From assembly GCF_011382965.1 (NCBI RefSeq), contig NZ_CP049934.1, forward strand, positions 1,364,001-1,428,000: a stretch of DNA of 64,000 bases, given 5' to 3'. The translations under genes and the position numbers were made by a program. The notes beneath the pieces are model-generated. The model worked only from the letters and a program-made list of their open reading frames with translations, was not told the DNA's origin and did not search any database. This DNA is from Leucobacter insecticola. GTDB taxonomy: Bacteria > Actinomycetota > Actinomycetes > Actinomycetales > Microbacteriaceae. Below, piece after piece: positions 30,654 to 40,215 of this stretch; positions within the stretch are counted from its first letter, which is position 1; every line of letters starts with the position of its first letter.

Positions 30654-31195
30654 GTATGCGCCTAGTAACTCTTATTCATTCCGTTTCCACTCCGGAGCTT
30701 CATCAGCTGCCGGAGAATGGCTCTTTGGAAAGGGGCGAGGTCCTGTTTTTCGCTACTTCGGAGGGGCTCCGTATGATCCGGAGTGGTATCCGTGAAATGC
30801 ATGAGGAACTTCGAGGTGCGGACTTCGTTGAACGAATTGGAATCGCTCCGGAGACTGCGCTTGAATTTCAAGACTCTCTGCGGGCAATATCGGAAGTGAT
30901 CGCAACTGGACAAATCGAATTGTCTGAATTTGATGGAAGCTTTTTTGTTGCTGTGACCCCGTGGGTGTTGTCTGGAGAGTCTTCTCAGCCTTCGGAGCCG
31001 TTCTCGAAGGGGAGTCTCCTTCTTGCTGCAAGTAAGGATGAGCTTGAGGCCCATATTGCGATGTGCGCCGCTACGCTCGACGTTCTCGAAGAATGGGAAT
31101 ACGAGATGAGGGTCGGTTTCACTTCAGATGAGGCCCGTCGGGCAGTGGCGGATCTAGAGGGTTTACTGGATCAAGGAAGACGGGCACCAGACTAG
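30650..31195 (+). CDS. Putative immunity protein for the adjacent toxin remnant
   Basis: About 180 residues, acidic and soluble (MRLVTLIHSVSTPELHQLP at the start, DEARRAVADLEGLLD near the end). I recognise no family. The call rests on position: it begins at GTG 30650, overlapping the toxin stop in a GTGA junction, or at ATG 30656, and acidic proteins directly after a toxin tip are usually immunity proteins. Codon use is more AT-rich than in flanking core genes, fitting horizontal transfer. Its 3' end abuts the truncated IS630 copy. Confidence 0.55.
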   Translation: MSMRLVTLIHSVSTPELHQLPENGSLERGEVLFFATSEGLRMIRSGIREMHEELRGADFVERIGIAPETALEFQDSLRAISEVIATGQIELSEFDGSFFVAVTPWVLSGESSQPSEPFSKGSLLLAASKDELEAHIAMCAATLDVLEEWEYEMRVGFTSDEARRAVADLEGLLDQGRRAPD

Positions 31196-31500
31196 TAGTG
31201 TGTCGTGTCTAGTTTTCTGGGTATAGGTGGCGGAGCTTGGTGCGGGCGTCCGCGCTCGTGAATTGCCAGTTCACTTGCCGCCGGTCGGTGTTCGTTGCGT
31301 GCTGCCAAGCCGCGAGTTCATGGTTGAGGGTGTCAAGGCGGTCAAGGCGATGCCCGAGGCATTGCCTCGTGAGGGCGGAAAGTTCAATCTCGGCGATATT
31401 GAGCCAGGAACCATGTTTCGGGGTGTAGTGAATCTCAAGACGTTCCGTCAACGCACGAGCGGTCTCCGGGTCGAATGCTTCATAGAGAGAACCGGTGGTG
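31196..31500 (-). pseudogene. 3' fragment of an IS630-family transposase, truncated by IS256
   Basis: The minus strand encodes the last roughly 95 residues of an IS630/Tc1-like transposase: SLYEAFDPETARALTERLEI, HYTPKHGSWLNIAEIELSAL (with the catalytic glutamate) and the end RTKLRHLYPEN, stop at 31209. The outer end reads GTAGTGTGTCGTGTCTAG, similar to the terminal repeat of the intact IS630 copy in this window, but the protein is a different subgroup. Everything upstream of SLYEAF is missing, because an IS256 element starts there. Confidence 0.8.
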
Positions 31501-31554
31501 GAGGGTGTCAAATAGTTTGTGTAAGCCGGGGATCCCCGGAAGGAACGCAACACT

Positions 31555-32913
31555 ATGGAGACCATGTCGTATCAAGACGAGGAACGCGCCGAAAGGCGTC
31601 GTACACAGAAAGAGATCGCTGACCAGCTGAGGGCCTCTGGCGCGTTGGATGACATCTTCGCGCAGATGGACGCGGGTGCCCCGTTGACCGGCGACAACGG
31701 GCTACTCGGCGGGATTGTGAAGGCCGCCCTCGAACGCGGCCTGGAAACGGAGCTGAGTGACCATCTCGGGTATGAGAAAGGAGATCCCGAAGCAAACATT
31801 TACCCGAATTCCCGGAATGGGACGTCAGCGAAAACCGTATCGACCGAGGTCGGTGATATTGAGCTTGCGATCCCCAGGGACCGTGACGGGTCATTCACGC
31901 CGATGCTCGTCCCGAAAGGCCAGCGCCGCCTCGACGGATTAGACGGCATGATCATCTCGCTCTATGCGGGCGGGATGACGATCCGTGAGATCCAGCATCA
32001 CCTGTACTCAACGCTGGGCACTGACCTGTCACACGAGACGATCTCGAAGATCACGGACCAGATTCAAGACGAGGTCCTTGCCTGGCAGACGCGCCCCTTG
32101 GAGCCGTTGTACCCGGTGATCTATCTCGACGCGATCATCGTGAAGATCCGTGATGGTGGGCACGTCCGAAACAAGGCCGCACATATCGCGGTCGGCGTCG
32201 ATATGGACGGCATCAAGCACGTCCTCGGGATTTGGGTACAAGCAACCGAGGGGGCAAAGTTTTGGGCAGCCGTGTGTGCAGAGCTCGCGAACCGTGGCGT
32301 GCGTGACGTGTTGATCGTCGCGTGTGACGGTTTGACCGGGTTCCCCGAAGCGATCCAGGCGACCTGGCCTGAAGCGACGGTACAGACCTGCGTGGTGCAC
32401 CTGATCCGTGCCGCAATGCGGTTCGTGAACTACCAAGACCGGAAAGCTGTCGCCTCGGCCCTGAAACCGATCTACCAGGCCGTCAACGAGGATGCCGCGC
32501 TTGAAGCGCTCGAAGAGTTCTCGAACTCGACGTTGGGGAAGAAATATCCATCGGCGGTGAAATCGTTTCAAGACGCGTGGGATCGTTTCATTCCGTTCCT
32601 CGCGTTCCCGCCGGAACTTCGGCGGGTGATCTACACCACCAACGCGATCGAATCGTTGAACTATCAGCTGCGGAAGGTGACGAAGAACCGTGGTCATTTC
32701 CCCAACGATGCTGCGGCGGTGAAGCTATTGTGGCTCGCGATCTGCAACATCGAAGACAAGCGTGCCCGGGAACGCCAGAAAGAACGGGGAAAGCCTGCCA
32801 AAGAACGCAACGCGAAGCCTCGCCTGATCGAGGGCGCAGTGACTACGAACTGGAAGACAGCGCTCGCGCAGCTCGCGCTCGCGTACCCCGACCGTATCGA
32901 GCCCTACCTCTAA
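31555..32913 (+). CDS. IS256 family (mutator-type) transposase
   Basis: A 452-residue transposase with the IS256 catalytic residues: aspartate in YLDAIIVKIRD, aspartate in VACDGLTGFPEAI, and glutamate in TTNAIESLNYQLRKV, with the C/H motif region (VQTCVVHLIRAAMRFV) between. The frame is intact. Starts at ATG 31555 or 31564; the GGAAGG ribosome site suits either. Confidence 0.93.
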   Translation: METMSYQDEERAERRRTQKEIADQLRASGALDDIFAQMDAGAPLTGDNGLLGGIVKAALERGLETELSDHLGYEKGDPEANIYPNSRNGTSAKTVSTEVGDIELAIPRDRDGSFTPMLVPKGQRRLDGLDGMIISLYAGGMTIREIQHHLYSTLGTDLSHETISKITDQIQDEVLAWQTRPLEPLYPVIYLDAIIVKIRDGGHVRNKAAHIAVGVDMDGIKHVLGIWVQATEGAKFWAAVCAELANRGVRDVLIVACDGLTGFPEAIQATWPEATVQTCVVHLIRAAMRFVNYQDRKAVASALKPIYQAVNEDAALEALEEFSNSTLGKKYPSAVKSFQDAWDRFIPFLAFPPELRRVIYTTNAIESLNYQLRKVTKNRGHFPNDAAAVKLLWLAICNIEDKRARERQKERGKPAKERNAKPRLIEGAVTTNWKTALAQLALAYPDRIEPYL

Positions 32914-32938
32914 AACTGCACCCGAAAGGACACCTATC

Positions 32939-33166
32939 ATGACCGCCACACTCGATATTGAAGAAGGCCTCACCGCGCAAGAAGCCTGGCTGATTCTTGC
33001 CGATGATGTTCTCTGGACCTTGGCCGAGTTTCTGCCCAAACTGAGTCGGGAAGCGAAACGAGAGATCACGGACCAGCTCGGCTACATCGGGGGGCGCTAC
33101 AGCTCTTGGGACGAGCTTGCTGCGACAACCCGGACCACCTCAAACAACATCAACCCAGAAAACTAA
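32939..33166 (+). CDS. Small ORF carried inside the IS256 element
   Basis: 75 residues (MTATLDIEEGLTAQEAWLIL at the start, QLGYIGGRYSSWDEL in the second half). It begins 23 bases after the transposase stop with a clear GAAAGGA ribosome site and ends just before the right terminal repeat, so it moves with the element. I recognise no family. It is acidic, helical and soluble. It could be an accessory or regulatory factor for transposition. Its last codons share the 13-base string ACCCAGAAAACTA with the end of the IS630 fragment gene. Confidence 0.6.
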   Translation: MTATLDIEEGLTAQEAWLILADDVLWTLAEFLPKLSREAKREITDQLGYIGGRYSSWDELAATTRTTSNNINPEN

Positions 33167-33271
33167 ATCCCGCAGCTTACACAAACCTCTTGACAGGCCC
33201 GGGTCGACATGTTTTGTCACACATCGTGATGGAGGCCCGGCTCTGTTGCTTCGCAAACTAAGCTGGCACAC

Positions 33272-34331
33272 ATGACCAAGACACTTACTGGCCCGCAGTG
33301 CGTGGTGTCCACCTTGTGGGCAGCATCAACGTGGACGATGCAGAGACGACGATGCGAATCGTCGCGACCCATCTGGGGGACGTGCTGAAGCGGATCCCCG
33401 ACGGCGAGGTCGGAGAGCGCTTTCACTGGATCGCCTTTCAGCCGGGCCGCCTCGCCACTGCGGAGGGCATTGAACGAGTGGGGGACACGCCGATCCCGCT
33501 GCGCATGCTCGATATCCGCTCGATCCGGATTGCTGACGGCGTGGACGCCGCGGATCTCGAACTGCCGCCTCTCGGTTACGCAGAGGCCGCTCTTGCGTCT
33601 TGGAAAGTGTTTGTGGACCTGAAGCAGCAGGGGTGATCCCGGCGGGGACGAGGTTCCAGGTGTCGTTGCCGACGCCGCTCGGGGTGGTGGGGAGTTTCGT
33701 GCGCGCGGAGGATCGCGAGGCGTTTGAGCCGGTCTACGAGTCGGCGCTCGCCGCGGAGCTCGACGAGATCATCGCTGTCATTCCGCACGAGGAGTTGGCT
33801 GTGCAGTGGGATGCCGCTGTTGAGTTCGCGATCCTGGAGGCTGAGGCCGGGAAACCGAACCACGCCTGGTTCCACAACGTGTGGGAGGGCACGACCGAGC
33901 GCCTTGCTCGGCAGATTGATCGGGTGCCCGCAGCGGTCGAGGTTGGGGTGCACCTGTGTTACGGCGATGTCGCCGAGAAGCACTTTGTTGAGCCGAGTGA
34001 TGCCGCGATCCTGACCCGATTTGCGAACCTCTCGGCAAAGCAGACGACGCGCAGCCTGAACTGGGTACACCTGCCGGTGCCGATCGAGCGCGATGATGAC
34101 GCGTTCTTCGCGCCGCTCACCGGTCTTGCCCTGAATAAAGAGACCGAGCTGTACCTCGGCCTCGTGCACCGTGAGGACGGCGTCGCGGGTGCCGAGCGGC
34201 GCATTGCGGCCGCCAAGCGTCATCTCGCTCGCGGCTTCGGCGTCGCGACGGAGTGCGGTTTTGGACGTGCGCCCGAGGGCACGACGCTGCCACTTTTCGA
34301 AACGCACCGTGCGGTTGCGGAAGCTTGGTAG
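33272..34331 (+). CDS. MetE C-terminal-like (UROD/MetE fold) protein, two frame breaks
   Basis: The repaired protein (about 353 residues) begins MTKTLTGPQ, then GVHLVGSINVDDAE, PDGEVGERFHW, GTRFQVSLPTPLGVVGSF and RGFGVATECGFGRAPEG. This is the stand-alone family related to the cobalamin-independent methionine synthase barrel, with unknown substrate. The frame breaks near 33297 (one missing G) and at the GGGG run 33630-33633 (one missing G; false stop TGA directly after). Both repairs give uninterrupted family sequence. The IS256 element ends about 70 bases upstream, so its promoter may be altered. Confidence 0.72.
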
Positions 34332-34340
34332 GGTCGGAAA

Positions 34341-35615
34341 ATGAGTGATATCTGGTACCCGATCGGCCAGCAGCTGGTGGCCCGCGACCTCTGGGTAGAT
34401 ACGCCCCTCGACTGGAATGACCCCGGCGGCGAGCAGATTCGCGTGTTTGCGCGCGAGGTGGTGGACGCGACAAAACGGCGTGAGGATCTCCCGCTGCTCG
34501 TGTTCTTGCAGGGTGGCCCGGGCGGAAAATCGCCGCGTCCCCTCGACGCCGAAGGGTGGATCGCGGACGCCGTCAAGCGGTTCCGGGTGATCCTGCCGGA
34601 TCAGCGGGGGACCGGGCGCTCGACGCCGCTGTCGGAGCGGGACTTTGCTGAGCTGTCCGCCGAAGAGGGGGCCAGGCGGCTTGCGCTGCACCGGGCCGAC
34701 TCGATCGTGCGCGACTTCGAGGCGCTGCGCGAGCGGCACTTCCCGGGGCAACAGTGGTGGACGCTGGGGCAGAGCTATGGCGGATTCCTGACGCTGCAGT
34801 ATCTCTCACACTTTCCGCAGTCGGTGGTGGCCTCGGCCATCACGGGCGGGATCCCGAGCCTGGATCCCGATCCCGCCGTCGTGTATGCGCGCACCTTCCC
34901 ACGCATCGCCGCGAAGAATCGGCTGTTTCGCGAGCGGCATCCGCAGCTCACCGCGCGCATTGATCGCGTCGCGGATCACCTCGCAGCGCACGAGGTGCGC
35001 TTGCCGGGCGGGGATCGGCTCACGGTGCGACGTTTGCAGCTTCTCGGCCTCGATTTGGGGATGAAACCCGGCTTTGACCGCGTCCACTGGATCTTTGACG
35101 AGGCCTTCGCTGACGCGGCGGAAACGCGGCTGAGTGACACGTTTCTCGCAGAGGTTGAAGCGGCGACCGGCTTTGCGACGAACCCGCTGTTCATCGCGCT
35201 GCAGGAGGCGATCTACGGCCCCGGTCCCTCTGCGTGGGCGGCGCAGCGAGAGCGAGATCGACACCCCGAGTTCGCCGAGGAGGCGCGGCCGTTGAGCTTC
35301 ACCGGCGAGACGGTGTTCCCGTGGATGTTTGCGGAGATCAAGGCTCTCCGCGGTTTCGAAGCCGCCGTGCAGCACCTCGCCGCGCATGAGCAACCCATCG
35401 AGCTCTACGACACCGCCGTGCTCGCCCGCAATACGGTGCCCATCGAGGCCGCCGTCTACTACTACGACATGTACGTCGACGCGCAGCTGTCGCTCCAAAC
35501 CGCTGAGCGGATCCCGGGCCTCCACGCCTGGGTGACCAACGAGTTTGAGCACGACGGCCTCCGCCTCGGAGATGTCGCCGAGCGCCTCTTCACCGCGCTG
35601 GAGCGGCGGGTCTAA
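34341..35615 (+). CDS. Alpha/beta hydrolase, proline iminopeptidase type (S33)
   Basis: A 424-residue cytoplasmic serine peptidase. The family blocks are LVFLQGGPGGKSPRP (oxyanion region), VILPDQRGTGRSTPL and the nucleophile elbow LGQSYGGFLTLQYL; the catalytic histidine is in the C-terminal NEFEHDGLR. S33 prolyl aminopeptidases free N-terminal proline from peptides. The stop overlaps the putA stop by convergent transcription (35612-35615), which fits a link to proline catabolism. It begins 9 bases after the MetE-like gene, so the two may be cotranscribed. Confidence 0.88.
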   Translation: MSDIWYPIGQQLVARDLWVDTPLDWNDPGGEQIRVFAREVVDATKRREDLPLLVFLQGGPGGKSPRPLDAEGWIADAVKRFRVILPDQRGTGRSTPLSERDFAELSAEEGARRLALHRADSIVRDFEALRERHFPGQQWWTLGQSYGGFLTLQYLSHFPQSVVASAITGGIPSLDPDPAVVYARTFPRIAAKNRLFRERHPQLTARIDRVADHLAAHEVRLPGGDRLTVRRLQLLGLDLGMKPGFDRVHWIFDEAFADAAETRLSDTFLAEVEAATGFATNPLFIALQEAIYGPGPSAWAAQRERDRHPEFAEEARPLSFTGETVFPWMFAEIKALRGFEAAVQHLAAHEQPIELYDTAVLARNTVPIEAAVYYYDMYVDAQLSLQTAERIPGLHAWVTNEFEHDGLRLGDVAERLFTALERRV

Positions 35616-38600
35616 ATCACCCCGTCGCTCAGGTGGTTGGGGGTACCGAAGCGGTGCGCCGTGATCGATACCGCCTGTTCCCGCAGGTGCGGCAGCATTT
35701 CCACCCGTCCAGCCGACACGACCGGACCGCCGTAGACGGCGATATCTGGTTTGCCCCCCGAGGCTTCGTAACTGGCGCGGATCAGGTCCTGGCGCGATTC
35801 GCCCGCGATGATCCGCAGGCGGGCGCCGGCGGCAGGACCCTGCCGCTTCGCGAGCGTCGCGACGCGGTCCAGCCAAGCACGGTCGTCCTCAAAGTGGATC
35901 GCTACCCCGGCCGACTCGAACGCCTCAAGGATCGGCTGGGGGAGTGCCGTCGGGATGCTCAGCACCGGCGGGGATCCCGCCCCTACCGCCGCTGCGACCG
36001 CACGGACCACCTGAACCGTCGGCGCATCTGCAGCGGCACGGATCACCGCCCGCGACGGCAGGTAACGTAGCACGTTGCGCTCGATCCCGAGCCCCGAAGC
36101 ATCGCGGTTGACACCGAACTCCTCCTGCCACGCCGCGGCATCGGAGCCGAGGGCCGCGCGCAGCCACTCCTGATCTTCGTGATCCAGCGCGGCTGCCTGA
36201 GCTGCCCGCAGCAGCGGCGCGGCCGCGGGCAGTGGGGCACGCTCAGCGACCGCAGTCGGCGCGTCTTCCCAGTCGCCGAGACCGAAGAGATAGCTGGGCC
36301 CACCGGCCTTGGTGCCCGCGCCGATAGCCGATTTCTTCCACCCGCCGAAGGGCTGGCGGCGCACGATCGCACCGGTGATGCCGCGGTTGACGTAGAGGTT
36401 GCCCGCCTCAATGCGAGAGAGCCAGAGCGCGAGTTCGTCGCGGTCGAGAGAGTGCAGTCCGCTCGTGAGACCGTAGTCGATTTCGTTGACCATGTCGATT
36501 GCTTCATCGAGCGTCCGCGCTGTCATGACACCGAGGATCGGTCCGAAGTATTCGGTCAGGTGATATTCGCTGCCGCGCGCGACGCCCTCGCGGACCCCGG
36601 GGGTCCACAGTTTTGAAGCGCCGTCCGCATCGCGGGCGAGTGGGTGGTCGCTGTCGACCGGCCCCGGCTTTACCAGCCAGCTTTGGCCCGGTTCCAGGGA
36701 TGTGAGGCCACGCTGCAGCTTGCCCGAGGGGGCCTGGATCATCGGCCCCATCTGGCTCGTGAGCTGATCCGGGGTGCCGACGCTGAGTGAGCGCACTGCG
36801 TCGAGCAACTGGCCGCGGAAACGCTGCGACTTGGCAACCGAACCAACCAGGATGACGAGCGAGGCCGCTGAACACTTCTGTCCGGCGTGCCCAAATGCGG
36901 ACTGCGCGACATCGCGAGCGGCGAGATCAAAGTCGGCATTCGGTGTCACGATGATCGCGTTCTTGCCGCTGGTTTCGGCGAGGATCGGCAGATCTTGGCG
37001 CAGGCCACGGAAGGTTTCGGCAGTCTCGTATGCTCCCGTGAGGATCAGGCGGTCGATACGAGGATCCGCGACGAGGGCTGAACCGAGCGCGCGATCCTTG
37101 AACTGCACCATCTGCAGCACCTCGCGGGGACCCCGCCTCCCACAGTGCCTCGACCATCACGGCGCCCGAGCGGGCAGCCTGCGTGGCTGGCTTGATGATG
37201 ACACTGGATCCGGTGGCGAGCGCGGCGAGTGTACCGCCGGCGGGGATCGCGACGGGGAAGTTCCAGGGTGGAATGACGGCGGTGAGATCCTGCGGCACAA
37301 AGGTTGCGCCGTCGACCTGCTCGAGTGCCTGGCCGAGAGCGGCGTAATAGTGTGCGAAGTCGATAGCCTCTGATACCTCGGGGTCCCCCTGATCGAGGGT
37401 CTTGCCGCACTCTGAGCCCATCACTTCGAGGAGTTCTGCCCGGCGTTCCTCCATCTTTTCGCCAGCGAGGTGCAGGATCCGTGCACGCTCCGCAGCCCCG
37501 AGTGCCTGCCAGTCTGCCGCCGCTGTACGGCCGCGCTCAATTGCCGTCTCAAGCTCAGCTTCGCTCGTGATGAGGGACGCGGCGACGGTGTGGGTGCCCA
37601 ACTGCGAAGACACCATGCGCCCTGCGATACTCCTGCCCCATTCACGGTTGCCGGGGAGATCCGGATCGGTGTCTGGTGTGTTCTCGAACCCGGTGATGCC
37701 GGCGGCGACGCGCGCGGCCACACGATCCGGGGCCGTGTCTGCGGGGGAGACACGACGATCTTGCGAACGGCTCGGGGCGGGCACGCGGTAGTGCGCGACC
37801 TCGCCATCGGCGGTGATCGCTTCAAGATCCGCGAGGGAAGCGAGGAAGCGATTCTTCTCGCGCTCGAACAGTGCGGTGTTGTCATTCAGTTCGAAGACCG
37901 CGGACATGAAGTTCTCTTGGCTGGCACCTTCTTCGAGGCGGCGGATCAGGTAGGCGATCGCGACGTCGAATTCCTGTGGGTGCACGACGGGCACGTAGAG
38001 CAGAAGCCCGCCCACCTCGCGGCGCACCGCCTCGGCCTGTCCGGTCGCCATGCCGAGCAGCATTTCGAACTCGATGCCGTGCTCGGCTCCGCGGGCTTTC
38101 GCGAGCAGCCAGGCCAATGCCACGTCAAAGAGGTTGTGACCGGCGACGCCGATTCTGACGTTCTTGACGCGTTCAGGGTGCAGCGCATAGTCGAGCACCG
38201 CCTTGTATCCGGTGTCGGATTCTTGCTTGGAACCCCAGGTTGCCGCGTCCCATCCGTGGATCGTCGCCTCAACCAACTCCATCGGCAGGTTCGCGCCCTT
38301 CACCACGCGCACCTTGATCGGCGCGCCACCACGTGCGATGCGGGCGGCAGACCACTCCTGCAGGCGCATCATCGCGCTGAGGGCGTCGGGCAGGTAGGCC
38401 TGCAGCACGATTCCGGCCTCGAGACCCAGAAACTCGGGGCGGTCGAGGATCCGCGTGAACACGGCGAGCGTCAGGTCGAGGTCCTTGTACTCTTCCATGT
38501 CGAGGTTGATGAACTTGCGCGGCGAGGCAGAGGCGGCCCGCTCAAAAAGGGGCACGAGCTGCTGCTCGATTTCGCTCACCGCCTCGTCAAAGGCCCAGTG

Positions 38601-39191
38601 ATTGTGTGGCGCGACGGTCGAAGACACCTTGATGGAGACGTAGTCGATATCGTCGCGCGCGAGTAGCTTGTGGGTGCCCGCGATGCGGCGCTCCGCTTCG
38701 GCGTTGCCAAGAATCGCCTCACCGAGCAGATTGATATTCAGGTTCACACCGTCACGCTTGATCTTGGCGATCGCGGGGCCAAGCTTCGCGTCGCTCGCGT
38801 CGATGATCAGGTGGCTGACGAGTTCGCGCAGCACGCGGCGGGCGATCGGCACCACCACGCCGGGGAGTGGTTTGGCGAAGGCGCCGCCAAGCGCCAGGCC
38901 GCCACGCATGTATGCGGGGAGGAATCCGGGGGTGAGGGGTACCAGGTCACCGAGGCGGTTCGCGGCGACGTGCAGATCCTCGGGTCGCACGACGCCATCA
39001 ACGAAGCCAACCGCGAAGTCGAGTCCCTTGGGATCGCGCAGCAGCCCGGCGAGTCGTTCGGCGGAGGGATCGGAGGGCACCTTCGCGGCTTCAGCCAACC
39101 AGCGGCGAACGAGCGCGACGGCTTCGTCGGCGAGCTGCTGGGGGCGGACGGAGGAAGTGGTGACGGTCGCGTCGCTCGGGTGCGTGTTCAT
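35612..39191 (-). CDS. putA: Bifunctional proline dehydrogenase / P5C (glutamate semialdehyde) dehydrogenase (frame break near 37130)
   Basis: About 1190 residues. The N-terminal FAD-dependent proline dehydrogenase barrel includes DYVSIKVSS, FINLDMEEYKDLDLT and VRVVKGANLPMELVEA. The aldehyde dehydrogenase domain follows: PPWNFPVAIPAGGTLAAL, catalytic glutamate in LAETSGKNA and cysteine in AGQKCSAAS. A C-terminal extension of about 230 residues follows. Proline is converted to glutamate. The frame breaks at 37126-37134 (GGGG then CCCC on the plus strand); adding one base to each run gives AGVPREVLQ and full continuity. The start ATG 39191 is preferred to 39212. There is no DNA-binding domain; the divergent LysR gene is the likely regulator. 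Confidence 0.92.
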
Positions 39192-39281
39192 TCCATCAGT
39201 TTCACCGAGCAAAAGAATGAAGTAAAGCGATACTTTATGTGGAATAGTGTGAAGTAAAACTTCATGAATTCGAGGTGTGGT
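39192..39281. promoter_or_regulatory. putA / lysR divergent promoter region with repeated motifs
   Basis: Two direct copies of GAAGTAAA (39219-39226 and 39251-39258) lie 32 bases apart, about three helical turns. The second sits in the palindrome GAAGTAAAACTTC, and an inverted ACTTTA lies between them. This AT-rich patch differs sharply from its surroundings and is a natural binding region for the LysR protein encoded next to it. Confidence 0.6.
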
Positions 39282-40204
39282 GTGCTGGAGATTAAACGGC
39301 TGCGATTACTGTGGGAGCTTGATGCGCGCGGCACGGTCGCGGCAGTCGCTGATGCGCTGCGCTACAGCCCGTCAGCGATCTCCCAGCAGCTTGCCCTGCT
39401 TGAGCGAGAGGCCGGAGTGCCGCTCTTGCGGCGCGTCGGACGCACGCTCGAATTGACCGCCGCGGCGCAAGTGCTTGTCGCAGAAACACAGGAGCTGCTT
39501 GCAGGGCTCGAGCGGGCGGAAGCTGCGCTGCACCGTGCCCACGCGGAGGTGGCAGGCACCGTGAGACTGGCTGTCTTCCAAACTGCCCTCCTCGCGCTCT
39601 TGCCCCAGGTGCTCGCCCGCCTGAGACGCTCCCACCCCGACTGCGGGTCGAGATGGTGCAGCACGAGCCGGAATCCGGCCTCGAGGAAACCCGCGCCAGA
39701 GCCTTCGACCTCGTGGTCGCGGAACAGTACCCGGGGCACTCTGCCCCGCATTTTGAGGGTCTGGATCGCGAGCCATTGATCCGGGATCACCTGCGCCTCG
39801 GTCTGCCGCCGCTCGGGGTCGGGGATCCCGCGTTTGATGCCGCCACGCACCTGGCGGCAGCCGCAGAGTTGCCCTGGGTGATGGAGCCGGAGGGGGCGGC
39901 CTCGCGGCACTGGGCGCTGCAGCTCTGTCGCAGCGCCGGCTTCGAACCCGATGTTCGCTACGAGACGGCCGACCTACAGACCCATGTGCGCCTGATCGCA
40001 ACGGGAAACGCGGTGGCCGTGCTGCCGGACCTGGTGCACCGCGGGGCAGACCACCGTCTGCGGTTGGTGTCACTTGATGGGGAGCCGCAGCGGACAGTGT
40101 TTACCTCGGCGCGCGCGTCAAGCGGCAGACACCCGGCGCTTGAAGCGGTGAGACACGCGCTGCACGAGGAAGCGGCAGCTCTCACTGCGAGCGAAACGCG
40201 ATAG
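39282..40204 (+). CDS. LysR family transcriptional regulator, probable putA regulator (frame break near 39641)
   Basis: About 307 residues. The N-terminal winged helix reads LWELDARGTVAAVADALRYSPSAISQQL, then the linker helix (ELLAGLERAEAALHRAHAE). The effector domain follows after a frame break near 39641: one added C gives HPDLRVEMVQHEPESGLEE and continues to 40204. The start GTG 39282 has a GAGG site; ATG 39264 is an in-frame alternative. Divergent arrangement with putA suggests it senses proline or an intermediate and controls putA, as in many actinobacteria. The effector is inferred, not seen. Confidence 0.82.
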
Positions 40205-40215
40205 ACTGCAGGGCG

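Larger units (their letters stand above)
31501..33200 (+). mobile_element. IS256-family insertion sequence with an extra ORF (about 1.7 kb)
   Basis: The terminal inverted repeats of about 26 bases are 31501-31526 and 33175-33200. The inner 12 bases (GTTTGTGTAAGC) are identical, and most of the outer part matches. The element holds a transposase and a 75-codon ORF, both on the plus strand. The 8-9 bp target duplication typical of IS256 is not visible, and the two sides belong to different contexts (IS630 fragment at left, MetE-like gene at right), so a deletion next to the element is likely. Confidence 0.82.

Noticed and set aside
33237..33260. GGCTCTGTTGC string similar to IS6-family terminal repeats
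   Set aside because: Only about 11 bases match, with no partner repeat and no IS6 transposase nearby.
37470..38666. 398-codon plus-strand open frame antisense to putA
   Set aside because: Explained as a shadow of the proline dehydrogenase coding sequence.
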